From Gemmiger formicilis (GTDB taxonomy: Bacteria > Bacillota > Clostridia > Oscillospirales > Ruminococcaceae): 64,000 nt of DNA. The position numbers were made by a program, and so were the translations under genes. A model generated the notes under the pieces. The model was not told the origin of the DNA. It searched no databases and saw nothing but the letters and a program-made list of their open reading frames with translations. How positions within the stretch are numbered: position 1 is the first letter of the stretch; every line of letters begins with the position of its first letter. The stretch spans positions 1 through 64,000 of the forward strand of contig NZ_JACJJP010000012.1 in the NCBI RefSeq assembly GCF_016900095.1. Direction: 5' to 3'. Of this stretch, positions 28,481-36,846 are shown one piece after another.

Positions 28481-29119
28481 TTGCGCCGGAAAACGAAAAA
28501 GGCACCGCATCCGGTCCGGCGGCGCCTGATTGCTCTTTTGCTCTGTCTTGGCCTGCTGGTATACGGCTATTTCTACCTTGTGCAAACGGCCTTCAAACCC
28601 ACATTGGAACAACTGGCCGAATATGAGTGCCGGGCCATTGTGGTGCAGGCAGTCAACCGCGCCGTAGGACAAGAGATACAGGCAGAGCCAAAGCTGTACG
28701 AAGGGCTTTATACCCTGCAATATGACAACAGCGGAAAGATACAGACGGTTCAGACCGACACCGCTGCACTGAACCGGGTACGCACCACTTTGATTCAGGC
28801 GGTGGAAGAGGAACTGTCGGTTCTTCAGCAAACCAGTCTGGAAATCCCTTTCGGCAGTCTGACCGGTATTACCGCCCTGGGTGGTCTGGGGCCATCCTGG
28901 GAGCTGACCCTTTTGCCCGATGCCTACGTGGAAGGAACCATCCAGGAAAAGGTTCAGTCCGTCTCGGTCAACCGCACCCAATATACCATCACCCTGGATC
29001 TGAACGTAACCATCAGCATGGTTCTGGACGGCAACACCGCCACAGCCCAGGTGCAGGACCAGATTCCGGTGGCCAGCATTTTGCTGGACGGAGAAATTCC
29101 CACCTATTATAGCGCTTAA
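28481..29119 (+). CDS. yunB: Sporulation protein YunB
   Basis: A ~212-residue YunB-like protein with one N-terminal span (LIALLLCLGLLVYGYFYLV) and an extracytoplasmic domain containing the family pattern AVNRAV, then SLEIPFGSLTGI. In Bacillus yunB is a mother-cell sporulation gene. I take TTG 28481 as start because AAAGGAG lies 9 nt upstream; an in-frame ATG at 28454 would add nine residues but lacks a site. Its stop overlaps the convergent ClC gene by 4 nt with no terminator between them. Confidence 0.82.
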   Translation: MRRKTKKAPHPVRRRLIALLLCLGLLVYGYFYLVQTAFKPTLEQLAEYECRAIVVQAVNRAVGQEIQAEPKLYEGLYTLQYDNSGKIQTVQTDTAALNRVRTTLIQAVEEELSVLQQTSLEIPFGSLTGITALGGLGPSWELTLLPDAYVEGTIQEKVQSVSVNRTQYTITLDLNVTISMVLDGNTATAQVQDQIPVASILLDGEIPTYYSA

Positions 29120-30375
29120 AAATGGCCTTTTCGCCCTTCGTGGTATTCTGCCTCCATCTTTTCGGTGACGAACCGCTGATGGCTGTACAGTCCCGTATAT
29201 CCGGTCAGGGCATGGCAAATTCCGCACACAACCCCAAAATACAGAAGTCCCTGGGCGTTGAACACTTCCACCGCCAGTGCCAACGAAGAAAACAGGCAGT
29301 TTGTGGCACCGCAGAAGACCGCCACCATACCAAGGGCGGCACCGAATCCGGCAGGCAGGCCAAACAGTGGTGCCGCCACGCAGCCGAAAGTGGCCCCGAT
29401 GAAAAAGCTGGGTACCACTTCCCCTCCCTTATACCCTGCCGCCAAAGTCACGGCAGTAAACAAGATTTTCAGGGCAAAATCCTGGGGCAATGCCTGCCCC
29501 TGCTCAATGGCCTGCTGAATCACATCGGTCCCTGCCCCGTTATAGCGCATGGAACCGCAGACAAGGGTTGCCGCCAGCACCGCAAAGCCACCTGCCAGCA
29601 CCCGCAACCATGGATTGGGAAACCGGCGCTGCATGAATCGCCCCACGAAGCGCAGGGCGCCGCAGAATACCATGGTCACAACCGCGCAGGCCAGGCCAAG
29701 GCCGGCGGTCTGCACCAAGGGCAGCGGAGCCGTATCCGGCGCTTGGATTGCAAACCGAACCGGTGTGACCCGCAGAACCGTGCACAAACCGTATGCCACC
29801 AGGGACGCTGCATAGGCAGGAATGAACGCCGCGTAAAAGACCAGTCCCACATTGATCACCATCATGGCAAACATAGTGGCCGCCAGCGGCGTGCCGAACA
29901 AAGCGGTAAAAAAGGCGGCCATGCCGCAGATGGTGGCCACGCGGCAGTCATGATCCGAAAGACGCAGCAGTCTTCCGGCATGCCAGCCGATATCGCCGCC
30001 CATCTGCAAGGCAGCGCCTTCCCGTCCGGCACTGCCGCCGGCCATATGGGTCAAAACGGTGGCAACAAAGATGGCCGGCAACAACAAAAAGCGCAGGGGC
30101 TTGCCGTCCTGCACGGCATCGATCACATTGTCGGTTCCCTGGCCTTCGGTTCCGGTCACTTTATACAGCGCTACAATGACCAGGCCCACCACAGGCAGCG
30201 TAAACAGCAGCCAGGGATGTTGGGTGCGCAGTGCGGTGACCGCGGTAACCGCATGATAAAATGCCGCGCCGATTCCGCCGCACAGAATGCCCACCACCGC
30301 TGCCAGTACCAGCCATTTGGCCAGCAGCAGCGTGCTGGTCCGGACGCGCAGCCAGCTTTCGCGGATACGTTGCAT
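29116..30375 (-). CDS. ClC-family chloride/anion channel or antiporter
   Basis: A ~419-residue polytopic membrane protein with the ClC selectivity motif GGSAGREGAALQMGG near residue 120, and later GYKGGEVVPSFFIGA, typical of voltage-gated-chloride-channel family proteins. ATG 30375 is preferred over 30393 because GGGGAGG precedes it. It is the last gene on the same strand as the pilus-like operon, 27 nt after pilT. No fluoride riboswitch is visible upstream, so chloride versus fluoride preference is open. Confidence 0.88.
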   Translation of the reverse strand: MQRIRESWLRVRTSTLLLAKWLVLAAVVGILCGGIGAAFYHAVTAVTALRTQHPWLLFTLPVVGLVIVALYKVTGTEGQGTDNVIDAVQDGKPLRFLLLPAIFVATVLTHMAGGSAGREGAALQMGGDIGWHAGRLLRLSDHDCRVATICGMAAFFTALFGTPLAATMFAMMVINVGLVFYAAFIPAYAASLVAYGLCTVLRVTPVRFAIQAPDTAPLPLVQTAGLGLACAVVTMVFCGALRFVGRFMQRRFPNPWLRVLAGGFAVLAATLVCGSMRYNGAGTDVIQQAIEQGQALPQDFALKILFTAVTLAAGYKGGEVVPSFFIGATFGCVAAPLFGLPAGFGAALGMVAVFCGATNCLFSSLALAVEVFNAQGLLYFGVVCGICHALTGYTGLYSHQRFVTEKMEAEYHEGRKGHF

Positions 30376-30402
30376 GAATTGTTTCCTCCCCATATACCCG
30401 GA

Positions 30403-31473
30403 TTACAGGCTTTCCAGCGCGTTGAGCTTACGCACCATGGTTTCGTAGCGCAGACAATAGGTCAGTGCCGTATCCCGGGTGATCCGCTTCTGGGCATACA
30501 GACGGCACAGGCTGTCGTCCATGGTGCACATACCTTCCGCCGCCCCCGCCTGGATAGCCGCATCGATCTGGTGGGTCTTGGCTTCACGGATCAGGTTCTT
30601 GATGGCTGCATTGTTGTTCATCACCTCAAACACCGCCGTCTGTCCGCCGTCGGTGGTGGGGATCAGCTGCTGGCTGATGACCGTTTGCAGCACCATGGAC
30701 AGCTGAATGCGGACCTGGCTCTGCTGGCTGGCCGGAAAAACATCGATGATCCGGTCGATGGTGTTGGCCGCCCCGGTGGTGTGCAGGGTGGAAAACAGCA
30801 GCTGTCCGGTTTCGGCGGCGGTCATGGCCACCTCAATGGTTTCCAGGTCCCGCATCTCGCCCAGCAGAATCACATCCGGGCTTTCCCGCAACGCACTGCG
30901 CAAGGCGCTCACATAGCTGGGGGAATCGCTGCCGATCTCCCGCTGGGTGACAATGCTGCGGTCGTGGCGGTGGATGTACTCGATGGGGTCCTCCATGGTG
31001 ATGATATGGGACTCCCGGTTGTGGTTGATGGAGTCAATCAGGCAGGCCAGCGTGGTGGACTTGCCGCTGCCGGCCGGCCCGGTGACCAGTACCATACCCT
31101 TGAGCTTGCCCGCCGCCTGCATGACCTGGGAAGGAATCCCCAGCGCGTTGGGGTCGGGCAAACCGAACCGGATGACCCGCAGCACCATGGCCAATGTGCC
31201 GCGCTGATGCAACACATTGGCGCGAAAACGTCCCATGTGCGGGATGGCGAAGGAGAAGTCGTCATCCGCATCCGGTTTTTCCATCCGCTCGGGGGAACGG
31301 CCGCAGATACTATAGATGCCTTCCACAAAATCCCGGGTGGATTCCGGCATCAGGCGTTCCCCCACCCGCTGCTGGCGCCCGTTGACCTTGTAGGTCAGCG
31401 GCAGGCCTGCAATGATAAAGATATCCGAAGCGCCCAGTTCCAGCGCCTGCTTCAAAACATCGGTGATATTCAT
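30403..31473 (-). CDS. pilT: Type IV pilus retraction ATPase PilT-like
   Basis: A 356-residue secretion/pilus ATPase. Walker A is GPAGSGKSTT, the Asp box reads EDPIEYIH, Walker B LLGEMRDLET, and the His box STLHTTGA. The N-terminal PAS-like part begins MNITDVLKQALELGASDIF. Start at ATG 31473 with AAAGGAAG upstream, overlapping the end of the preceding gene by a few codons. It is the only motor in the operon; no PilB-type extension ATPase is in the window. Confidence 0.9.
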   Translation of the reverse strand: MNITDVLKQALELGASDIFIIAGLPLTYKVNGRQQRVGERLMPESTRDFVEGIYSICGRSPERMEKPDADDDFSFAIPHMGRFRANVLHQRGTLAMVLRVIRFGLPDPNALGIPSQVMQAAGKLKGMVLVTGPAGSGKSTTLACLIDSINHNRESHIITMEDPIEYIHRHDRSIVTQREIGSDSPSYVSALRSALRESPDVILLGEMRDLETIEVAMTAAETGQLLFSTLHTTGAANTIDRIIDVFPASQQSQVRIQLSMVLQTVISQQLIPTTDGGQTAVFEVMNNNAAIKNLIREAKTHQIDAAIQAGAAEGMCTMDDSLCRLYAQKRITRDTALTYCLRYETMVRKLNALESL

Positions 31474-31490
31474 GATCGGTGTTCTTCCTT

Positions 31491-31925
31491 TCACATACCG
31501 TTCCAAAGATCCAGTGTCTGATCCGGTTCCCACGAAGAGTCGAACTTCCAGGAAAGAATCCGATAGGCGGCAGAGTCCTCCCGGTCAGGTTCTTTGGGTT
31601 GTACCACAATCCGGAGCGTGCCGTCCTCCAGGGGCAGCTCTGCCCGGATGCTGCCATCCTCCTCCTGCACAGCGGCCTGCGGTAAGGCGGTTCCCTGTTT
31701 CAGGGCTGCGTCCAGCTGTGCCAGATATTCCTGCCCCCGCTGTTCCGCCGTGCCCCGGCTTTGCAGGCCGGACAGACTTCTTTGCGCCATGGCCAGGTCT
31801 GCACGGGCCGTGACCAGGGACAATACGGCCAACACAGCCAGGCAGATCAGTACCGCGGTGATGAGCAGTGTCATGGCGCCGGTTCGCACCGGGCGGTGGG
31901 TGAATTGTTCCCTCTCTTCCTTCAT
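31491..31925 (-). CDS. Pilin-like single-span protein (144 aa)
   Basis: Basic N-terminus, one strongly hydrophobic segment (about residues 18-40) and a polar C-terminal domain rich in Glu/Gln. This is pilin or pseudopilin architecture, but there is no canonical G-F-T-L-I-E processing site. It overlaps the upstream gene by 4 nt and is followed by pilT. Unrecognised at family level. Confidence 0.65.
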   Translation of the reverse strand: MKEEREQFTHRPVRTGAMTLLITAVLICLAVLAVLSLVTARADLAMAQRSLSGLQSRGTAEQRGQEYLAQLDAALKQGTALPQAAVQEEDGSIRAELPLEDGTLRIVVQPKEPDREDSAAYRILSWKFDSSWEPDQTLDLWNGM

Positions 31926-32371
31926 GGCTGCACCGTCCTTTCTACAGCATCAGGACAGTACAAGGCGGTCTTCACCTGCGCCAGATCGGTTTGCCCATCT
32001 TCCGAAGCCGTACCAACCTCAATCTGCGCATAGATCACGGTGCCCTGTCCGGTCGTTTCCGCTTGCAGGTCAGCGGTTACCGTATACGTGCCATCCTCCG
32101 CCACGTTGCCCTGGGTATCGCAGGAAAACTGCACCTGGACCTGTCCGTCCTGCTTTGCCTGGGCAATGGCCCCGGCAAAAGGGTCTTCCCCGGCAGAGAA
32201 TTCGGCGGATACCGTCTGCAAGATCAGGGCGCTGTCGGTTTTTTGACGGGCCTGCTGCCCCATCGCCTGGGCTGCACCGAACACTCGGAGGAGCACAACC
32301 AGTGCCGCCAGCAAAAAGAAGAGCAGCACCAGGCCTTCAATGTAGAAGGAAAGGTTTCTGTGTCGGTTCAT
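31922..32371 (-). CDS. Pilin-like single-span protein (149 aa)
   Basis: The N-terminal MNRHRNLSFYIEGLVLLFFL carries a Glu at a position like +5 of prepilins, but Leu rather than Gly would precede cleavage. One hydrophobic helix (~12-32) leads to a soluble domain with beta-strand-like DGTYTVTADLQAET. Overlaps both neighbours by 4 nt. Likely a minor pseudopilin of this operon. Confidence 0.65.
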   Translation of the reverse strand: MNRHRNLSFYIEGLVLLFFLLAALVVLLRVFGAAQAMGQQARQKTDSALILQTVSAEFSAGEDPFAGAIAQAKQDGQVQVQFSCDTQGNVAEDGTYTVTADLQAETTGQGTVIYAQIEVGTASEDGQTDLAQVKTALYCPDAVERTVQP

Positions 32372-32841
32372 TCTTCCGCCTCCCCTGCGTGCAGATAGAC
32401 CCGCACCATGCCCTGGTTGGTGGTGACCGTGACAAGATGTCCGTCTTCGGTCAGGGTGAAGGTGTCGGTCTGGGCCACGATCTGGGCCGAAGCCGGATCA
32501 AAGTCGGCATCCTGCCGGGTGTATTCCTCCACCAGGTTGCCGTCATAGACATAGATGCGGGTTTCGTAGCCGGTGGCCTCCCCCACATCGGCCAGGACCA
32601 GGGCCTGCCCCTGGGGACCATCCTCAATGGATACGCCCGCCGCAGCGTCGGAAGCACGCAGACGCGCCGCCACATAGCTCAAACTGGCCCGCTGCGCATT
32701 GTTGCGGCTTTGGCTTTCGGTCAGGGCACGGTATACCTGGGCCCCGAACACCGCCAGCATCAGCACACATCCCAGCATCAACACAAACAACGCCAGGGAA
32801 AAAGGCGCCGAATTCAGCCGTTTTTTCTCTGTTGTATACAT
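32368..32841 (-). CDS. DUF4860-like pseudopilin
   Basis: A 157-residue protein: one N-terminal span (PFSLALFVLMLGCVLMLAVFG), then a domain with YVAARLRASDAA, YETRIYVYDGNLVEEYT and a closing VYLHAGEAEE. The pattern fits the uncharacterised DUF4860 family found beside type II/IV secretion genes in Clostridia (by eye). Overlaps the next gene by 4 nt. Confidence 0.65.
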   Translation of the reverse strand: MYTTEKKRLNSAPFSLALFVLMLGCVLMLAVFGAQVYRALTESQSRNNAQRASLSYVAARLRASDAAAGVSIEDGPQGQALVLADVGEATGYETRIYVYDGNLVEEYTRQDADFDPASAQIVAQTDTFTLTEDGHLVTVTTNQGMVRVYLHAGEAEE

Positions 32842-32874
32842 GCCGGTCCTATCCCCCTTTCCCCGGCAGGCGTT

Positions 32875-33201
32875 TTATTTTTCCAGCACCGTCACATCCG
32901 GCAGCTGGTTGGATGCAAATACGTCATAGGTCACAATAAATCGGTTGTGATTGATCTGCACCCCGTATTCCTCTTCCAGAACGTCCAGGCTTTCGGGGTA
33001 CTTGCCTTCCACCGCGTAGCACTGAACAGCAGCATCCAGCACTGCCTGCCGCAAGGCCGTGGCCGCCTGGTCGCTCATATCCCGTGTTACCAGCCCATAC
33101 AGCCGCATGGCCCCGAAGGCCAGCACCACAACGCACAAAGCCACACAAACCGCTGTCACAACCCACTGGCGCAAGCTTTTTTTCGGATGGTCGTGAAACA
33201 T
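32875..33201 (-). CDS. Pilin-like single-span protein (108 aa)
   Basis: Starts at ATG 33201 behind AAGGGGG. One membrane helix (~11-33) is followed by a helix with AATALRQAVLDAAVQCYAVEGKYPESLDVL, the pattern of many small major pilins and GspG proteins (Y...EG.YP..L..L), then a short beta region. It immediately follows pilC and is the best candidate for the major subunit. Confidence 0.7.
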   Translation of the reverse strand: MFHDHPKKSLRQWVVTAVCVALCVVVLAFGAMRLYGLVTRDMSDQAATALRQAVLDAAVQCYAVEGKYPESLDVLEEEYGVQINHNRFIVTYDVFASNQLPDVTVLEK

Positions 33202-33211
33202 GGTGTCCCCC

Positions 33212-34261
33212 TTATCCGATGGAACCAAGGATGCCGATGAGCGGCAGCATGGTGGAGATCAAGGCAATACCCACGGTCACGGTGAGAAACGCCGACATGA
33301 ACGGTTCCACCCGATCCACCGCCCGGTCAATGCGCATGCGGGCATCCTGGGAAAACAAATCAGTCAAGCGTTCCAGCACCGGTTCCAGGCTGCCGCTGCG
33401 GGCCCCGGAAACCAACATCCGGCCGTACAGCGGTTCAAACAGTTTTTGTTCATACACCGCCGTGGCCAGGCCCACGCCTTTTTCCTTCATCTGCCGGCGG
33501 CAGGCATCCACCTTTTGGGCCACCGTCTCGTTATCCACCATCTTGCCGGCGGCTTCCATGGCCGAATCCACATCCACGCCGCTGGCCACATAGATCATCA
33601 GCACTTCGGTGAAATTGGCCAGGGACAGTTGCTGCGCAATGCCCGAAAGTACCGGCAGATGTTCCGCCATCCTCTTGAGGGTGTCCAGACCCTTGGACGT
33701 GCGGGATGCCACCGTGGCGGCAATCAGAACCAGCGCCACCAGCACGGTGACGGCCAGCGCCAGCCAGCCGATGCCGTACGCCACCCGGATGTACCCGTAG
33801 GAAGAGGAGGTCAGGTCTCCGGCCAGGCTGGTATAAACCCCCGCAAACACCGGCAGAACCTTGGCCAGCAGCACGCCCAGGATGGCGGCCATGAGCACCA
33901 GGAGGACCAGCGGATACAGCACGGCGCTCTTGAGCTTGGTTTCCAGACGGCTGCGGCTGGCGTAGTAGCCGGCCAGGCTTCGCAGGGTCTGCTCAATGCG
34001 CCCGGCGCTCTCCCCCACCCGGATCATATCTGACACATAGGCAGGGAAATATCCGCTCTGTGCAACCGCCTCGGAGAGGGTTCCTCCCTGCAGCAGCAGG
34101 AACTTCTGCACCGATTTGGCTGCATCGTGAAAGCTGCCCTGGGTGCTGTCCTCTCCCAAAAGGCCGGCCGCTTCCTCGGCGCCGATACCTGCGCCCAACA
34201 TCATGGCCATATTCTCGCAGAATACGCTGATGGCCAGGCTTTCCAATTGTTTGTTTGCCAT
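33212..34261 (-). CDS. pilC: Type II secretion/type IV pilus platform protein (PilC/GspF)
   Basis: A 349-residue inner-membrane platform protein with two T2SSF domains: ENMAMMLGAGIGAEEAAGLL and the repeat LANFTEVLMIYVASGVDVDSAME, separated and followed by long spans (LYPLVLLVLMAAILGVLLAKVLP; PFMSAFLTVTVGIALISTMLPLI). It would couple PilT-type ATPase work to pseudopilin movement. Follows the transglutaminase gene by 15 nt. Confidence 0.9.
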   Translation of the reverse strand: MANKQLESLAISVFCENMAMMLGAGIGAEEAAGLLGEDSTQGSFHDAAKSVQKFLLLQGGTLSEAVAQSGYFPAYVSDMIRVGESAGRIEQTLRSLAGYYASRSRLETKLKSAVLYPLVLLVLMAAILGVLLAKVLPVFAGVYTSLAGDLTSSSYGYIRVAYGIGWLALAVTVLVALVLIAATVASRTSKGLDTLKRMAEHLPVLSGIAQQLSLANFTEVLMIYVASGVDVDSAMEAAGKMVDNETVAQKVDACRRQMKEKGVGLATAVYEQKLFEPLYGRMLVSGARSGSLEPVLERLTDLFSQDARMRIDRAVDRVEPFMSAFLTVTVGIALISTMLPLIGILGSIG

Positions 34262-34276
34262 CTTGTACCTCCCTGT

Positions 34277-35191
34277 TCAGTAGGTCAAACGGTCGGTGTA
34301 GCCGGTGCCGTCACCGGTATAGGCCGCCGACGCACCCGCAGCAAAAGTCAGGTCAATGCGCTCCCAGCTGTTGGCCGGGGCTTCAATCTTGACGGTGATC
34401 CAGCCGGTCTCTTCCAGCCAAATCATGTTCCAGGCATGGTACAGGTCCCCCGGCTGCACATACCCGGTGATCAGCTTGGTGGGAATGCCCTGGCTGCGCA
34501 GCATGGCGGCTGCCAGACTGGCGTAATCATAACAGATTCCCTTGCCGGTCTGCAGGGTTTCGTCCGGGTCGGGCAGATATCCCGCCTGGACCGTTTCCGC
34601 CTTCTGGGTATCATACCTGATGTTGTTCTGAATGTAGGCGTAGATGTTGGCCACCACACCGGATGCCGTGCTTGCCTGGGCGGCCAGCTCCGCCGCCTTG
34701 GCCACACATTGGGAATCGGCGGTATAGCTGACCATCTGGCTGGGCCGCAGGAAGGGGGCAAACTCACTTTCCAGCTGAACATCGGCGCTGGTGGAATACA
34801 GTTCCGCGTACTTGTCCTCGGTGGTGTTCTGCATTACCCGGAAGGTATACGCACCGCTGCCGCTTTGCAGCACATAGCATTGGGGTGTGCCATCATTGGG
34901 CAGGTCGTAGTTGTACTTTACATCCCCGCAGATCACCTGAAATTTCAGGCGGCTGTCACCGGTGGCGCTGGCCGCCACATACCCCTGAGATACGTGGGAG
35001 GTGTCAATCTGCACTCCACCGACACCCTGGGCCGCCTGTGCGTCAAAAATACTGGTCTGCATGGGCGGGGCGGTGTACCCTCCACCGGTGGTACCGGGAA
35101 TCTCCTGGGTGGCCGCCTGAGAAGAACAAGCCGCCAGAAGCAGGGCCAGCCCCAGGCACAGCACCCGCATCCAGATTGTCCGTTTTGTCAA
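34277..35191 (-). CDS. Transglutaminase-like lipoprotein
   Basis: A ~304-residue exported lipoprotein (lipobox LLLAAC) with a transglutaminase-like core: catalytic Cys in GKGICYDYASLAAAMLRSQGI, His in YHAWNMIW, acidic partner in WERIDLTF. Such domains act as proteases or cross-linkers at the cell surface. TTG 35191 is taken as start since GGAGG is 7 nt upstream. First gene of the pilus-like operon, behind the promoter at 35233-35262. Confidence 0.85.
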   Translation of the reverse strand: MTKRTIWMRVLCLGLALLLAACSSQAATQEIPGTTGGGYTAPPMQTSIFDAQAAQGVGGVQIDTSHVSQGYVAASATGDSRLKFQVICGDVKYNYDLPNDGTPQCYVLQSGSGAYTFRVMQNTTEDKYAELYSTSADVQLESEFAPFLRPSQMVSYTADSQCVAKAAELAAQASTASGVVANIYAYIQNNIRYDTQKAETVQAGYLPDPDETLQTGKGICYDYASLAAAMLRSQGIPTKLITGYVQPGDLYHAWNMIWLEETGWITVKIEAPANSWERIDLTFAAGASAAYTGDGTGYTDRLTY

Positions 35192-35232
35192 GCAGCCACC
35201 TCCTTTCTGCAACCGATACGCATATTTCTTGT

Positions 35233-35262
35233 ATTATACGACCAAAACCGGCTTCTGTTCAA
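35233..35262 (-). promoter_or_regulatory. Promoter of the transglutaminase-pilus operon
   Basis: Minus strand TTGAAC (35257-35262), 18-nt spacer, TATAAT (35233-35238). Confidence 0.75.
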
Positions 35263-35284
35263 GCAGTACCGGAAACATTCGGCA

Positions 35285-35332
35285 AAAAACGAAGCCGGCA
35301 ACGCTCCGAAAACGGAAGGTTGCCGGCTTTGG
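35285..35332 (-). terminator. Terminator after the 61-aa gene
   Basis: AAGCCGGCAAC and GTTGCCGGCTT flank an inner CTCCG..CGGAAG loop; on the minus strand it is followed by CGTTTTTTG. Confidence 0.8.
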
Positions 35333-35358
35333 CATCTGAAAAGGTCTTGCGGGGGTTG

Positions 35359-35544
35359 TCAGCCACGGTGACGACGCATCAGCCAATCCTCGCACAAATC
35401 GTATGCTTCCTGCAGCGAGTTGGACACGCAGCTGAACAGCTCTCCGCTCTCCGCACGATAGGAATACTCGATCTTCTGCTGGCCATTTTTGTTGGAAAAG
35501 GTTTTGTAACGTTCCTCTCCGGGTACCAAATAGGCAACCTCCAC
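35359..35544 (-). CDS. Small hypothetical protein (61 aa)
   Basis: GTG start at 35544 with AGGGGG 8 nt upstream and a good terminator directly downstream, so it is probably a real monocistronic gene. The soluble sequence VPGEERYKTFSNKNGQQKIEYSYRAESGELF looks like a small beta-sheet with a C-terminal amphipathic helix (SLQEAYDLCEDWL). No family recognised. Confidence 0.6.
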   Translation of the reverse strand: MEVAYLVPGEERYKTFSNKNGQQKIEYSYRAESGELFSCVSNSLQEAYDLCEDWLMRRHRG

Positions 35545-35713
35545 AAGATAACCCCCTATACATTTTGTGCTGTATCGGCGGTTTTTGGCCGCTGTGGACT
35601 ATTTTACCACAACGGCTGCAGTTTTCCCATGGATTTTGGGCCCCGAGGGCTCCGACGCGCCAGTTCGGCAAAATCCCGGGCGTTTCTTTGCATCTTTGTT
35701 GCGTTGTGCGGGC

Positions 35714-36259
35714 TTACAGGGTTTCGGTGTGCAAAATATTCCCGGCCAGATCCTTCCAGACTGCGCGGTCCGCTTCCAGCATCATGTAGCCGTGGTGGGA
35801 GTTTTCCTTGGGGATGGAAACCGACCCGGGGTTGAAATAGCGGTTGTCCTGTCCGAAGGTCTGCCATGCCGGCACATGGGTGTGACCATGCAGAAGAACA
35901 TCCCCCGCGTGCAGGGCCGGAAGGTTCTGCAGGTGATAGTGATGGCCATGAGTGGCAAAGATCAACCGGTTTCCGGCATACAGCAGGCAATAGTCCGCCA
36001 GAACCGGAAATTCCAGCACCATCTGGTCCACCTCGGTGTCGCAGTTGCCCCGCACGCAGAGAAGGTCCTGCGCCCGGGCGTTGAGCATGGCTGCCACCGC
36101 TTTGGGATCGTACTCCTCCGGAAGGGCGTTGCGGGGACCGTGGTACAGAATATCCCCCAGAAGCAGCAGGCGGTCGGGCTGTTCGGCATCCATGGCGCGG
36201 AGCATTTCCCGGCAGTAGCGGGCCGAACCGTGGATGTCGGAGGCAATCATCAGTTTCAT
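35714..36259 (-). CDS. yfcE: YfcE/MJ0936-type metallophosphoesterase
   Basis: A 181-residue calcineurin-like phosphodiesterase. The metal ligands are in IASDIHGS, LLGDILYHGPRN, GNCD, THGHHYH and HGHTHVP. Family members hydrolyse phosphodiesters in vitro; physiological substrate unclear. ATG 36259 has AAGGGGAG. Follows the GNAT gene by 17 nt. Confidence 0.92.
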   Translation of the reverse strand: MKLMIASDIHGSARYCREMLRAMDAEQPDRLLLLGDILYHGPRNALPEEYDPKAVAAMLNARAQDLLCVRGNCDTEVDQMVLEFPVLADYCLLYAGNRLIFATHGHHYHLQNLPALHAGDVLLHGHTHVPAWQTFGQDNRYFNPGSVSIPKENSHHGYMMLEADRAVWKDLAGNILHTETL

Positions 36260-36276
36260 GGATATGGTCTCCCCTT

Positions 36277-36762
36277 TCAGAAAGTCAGACGCATCTGGTG
36301 CCAGCGCACGCCGCCGTGCACCGACCCGCAGAAGCCCTCGTCCGCAAAGCCGAACTTGGCATAATAGGGAATGCGGTAGTCCTTGCAGGTCAGCACCAGT
36401 CCCTTGCGGCCCTGCCGCTGTGCGTGCTCGGTCATGGCCTTGATCAGCTGACCACCGTACCCGCGGCAGCGGTCCTGTTCCCGCACATCCAGGCCGAAAA
36501 TCATCTGCCAGGCTCCCTTTTCGTTGTGGAGTCCGGCCTGGTCGTACATGCGGTCTTCCAGGTCCGGCAGGTCGGTCACCATACCGTTGATGAACCCGAC
36601 CAGGGTCCCGTCCTCTTCGGTCAGCAACAGAAAATGCTGTCCGAATACGGCCAGGCGCTGTTGCAGGGCATCCCGGCCGGCGGCTTCTGCCGGCGGAAAA
36701 CAGGCGGCTTCCAGGGCGGCAACGGCATCCAGGTCCCCGGCCTGTGCGGTTCGTATCATCAT
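36277..36762 (-). CDS. GNAT-family N-acetyltransferase
   Basis: A ~161-residue acetyltransferase. The acetyl-CoA loop is EQDRCRGYGGQLIKAM, and the end contains YAKFGFADEGFCGSVHGGVRWHQM, similar to arylalkylamine-type members. Start ATG 36762 (or the next ATG). A terminator lies just upstream, so it starts a two-gene unit with yfcE. Confidence 0.85.
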   Translation of the reverse strand: MMIRTAQAGDLDAVAALEAACFPPAEAAGRDALQQRLAVFGQHFLLLTEEDGTLVGFINGMVTDLPDLEDRMYDQAGLHNEKGAWQMIFGLDVREQDRCRGYGGQLIKAMTEHAQRQGRKGLVLTCKDYRIPYYAKFGFADEGFCGSVHGGVRWHQMRLTF

Positions 36763-36791
36763 TCTGCTTTCTCTCCCCTTGTTTACAAAAG

Positions 36792-36835
36792 TGTCCCACA
36801 ATCAGGGGCGGGGTCACCGCTTCGGTTGTGGGACA
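36792..36835 (-). terminator. Terminator after the sialate-esterase-like gene
   Basis: TGTCCCACAA and TTGTGGGACA form a 10-bp stem; TTTTG follows on the minus strand. Confidence 0.75.
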
Positions 36836-36846
36836 AAGGTTTTCTT

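Noticed and set aside
30376-30402. Fluoride riboswitch before the ClC gene
   Set aside because: Only 27 nt separate it from pilT and no aptamer motif is present.
29122-31521. Long plus-strand frame opposite the ClC and pilT genes
   Set aside because: Runs antisense across two well-identified genes and their boundary; low-complexity product.
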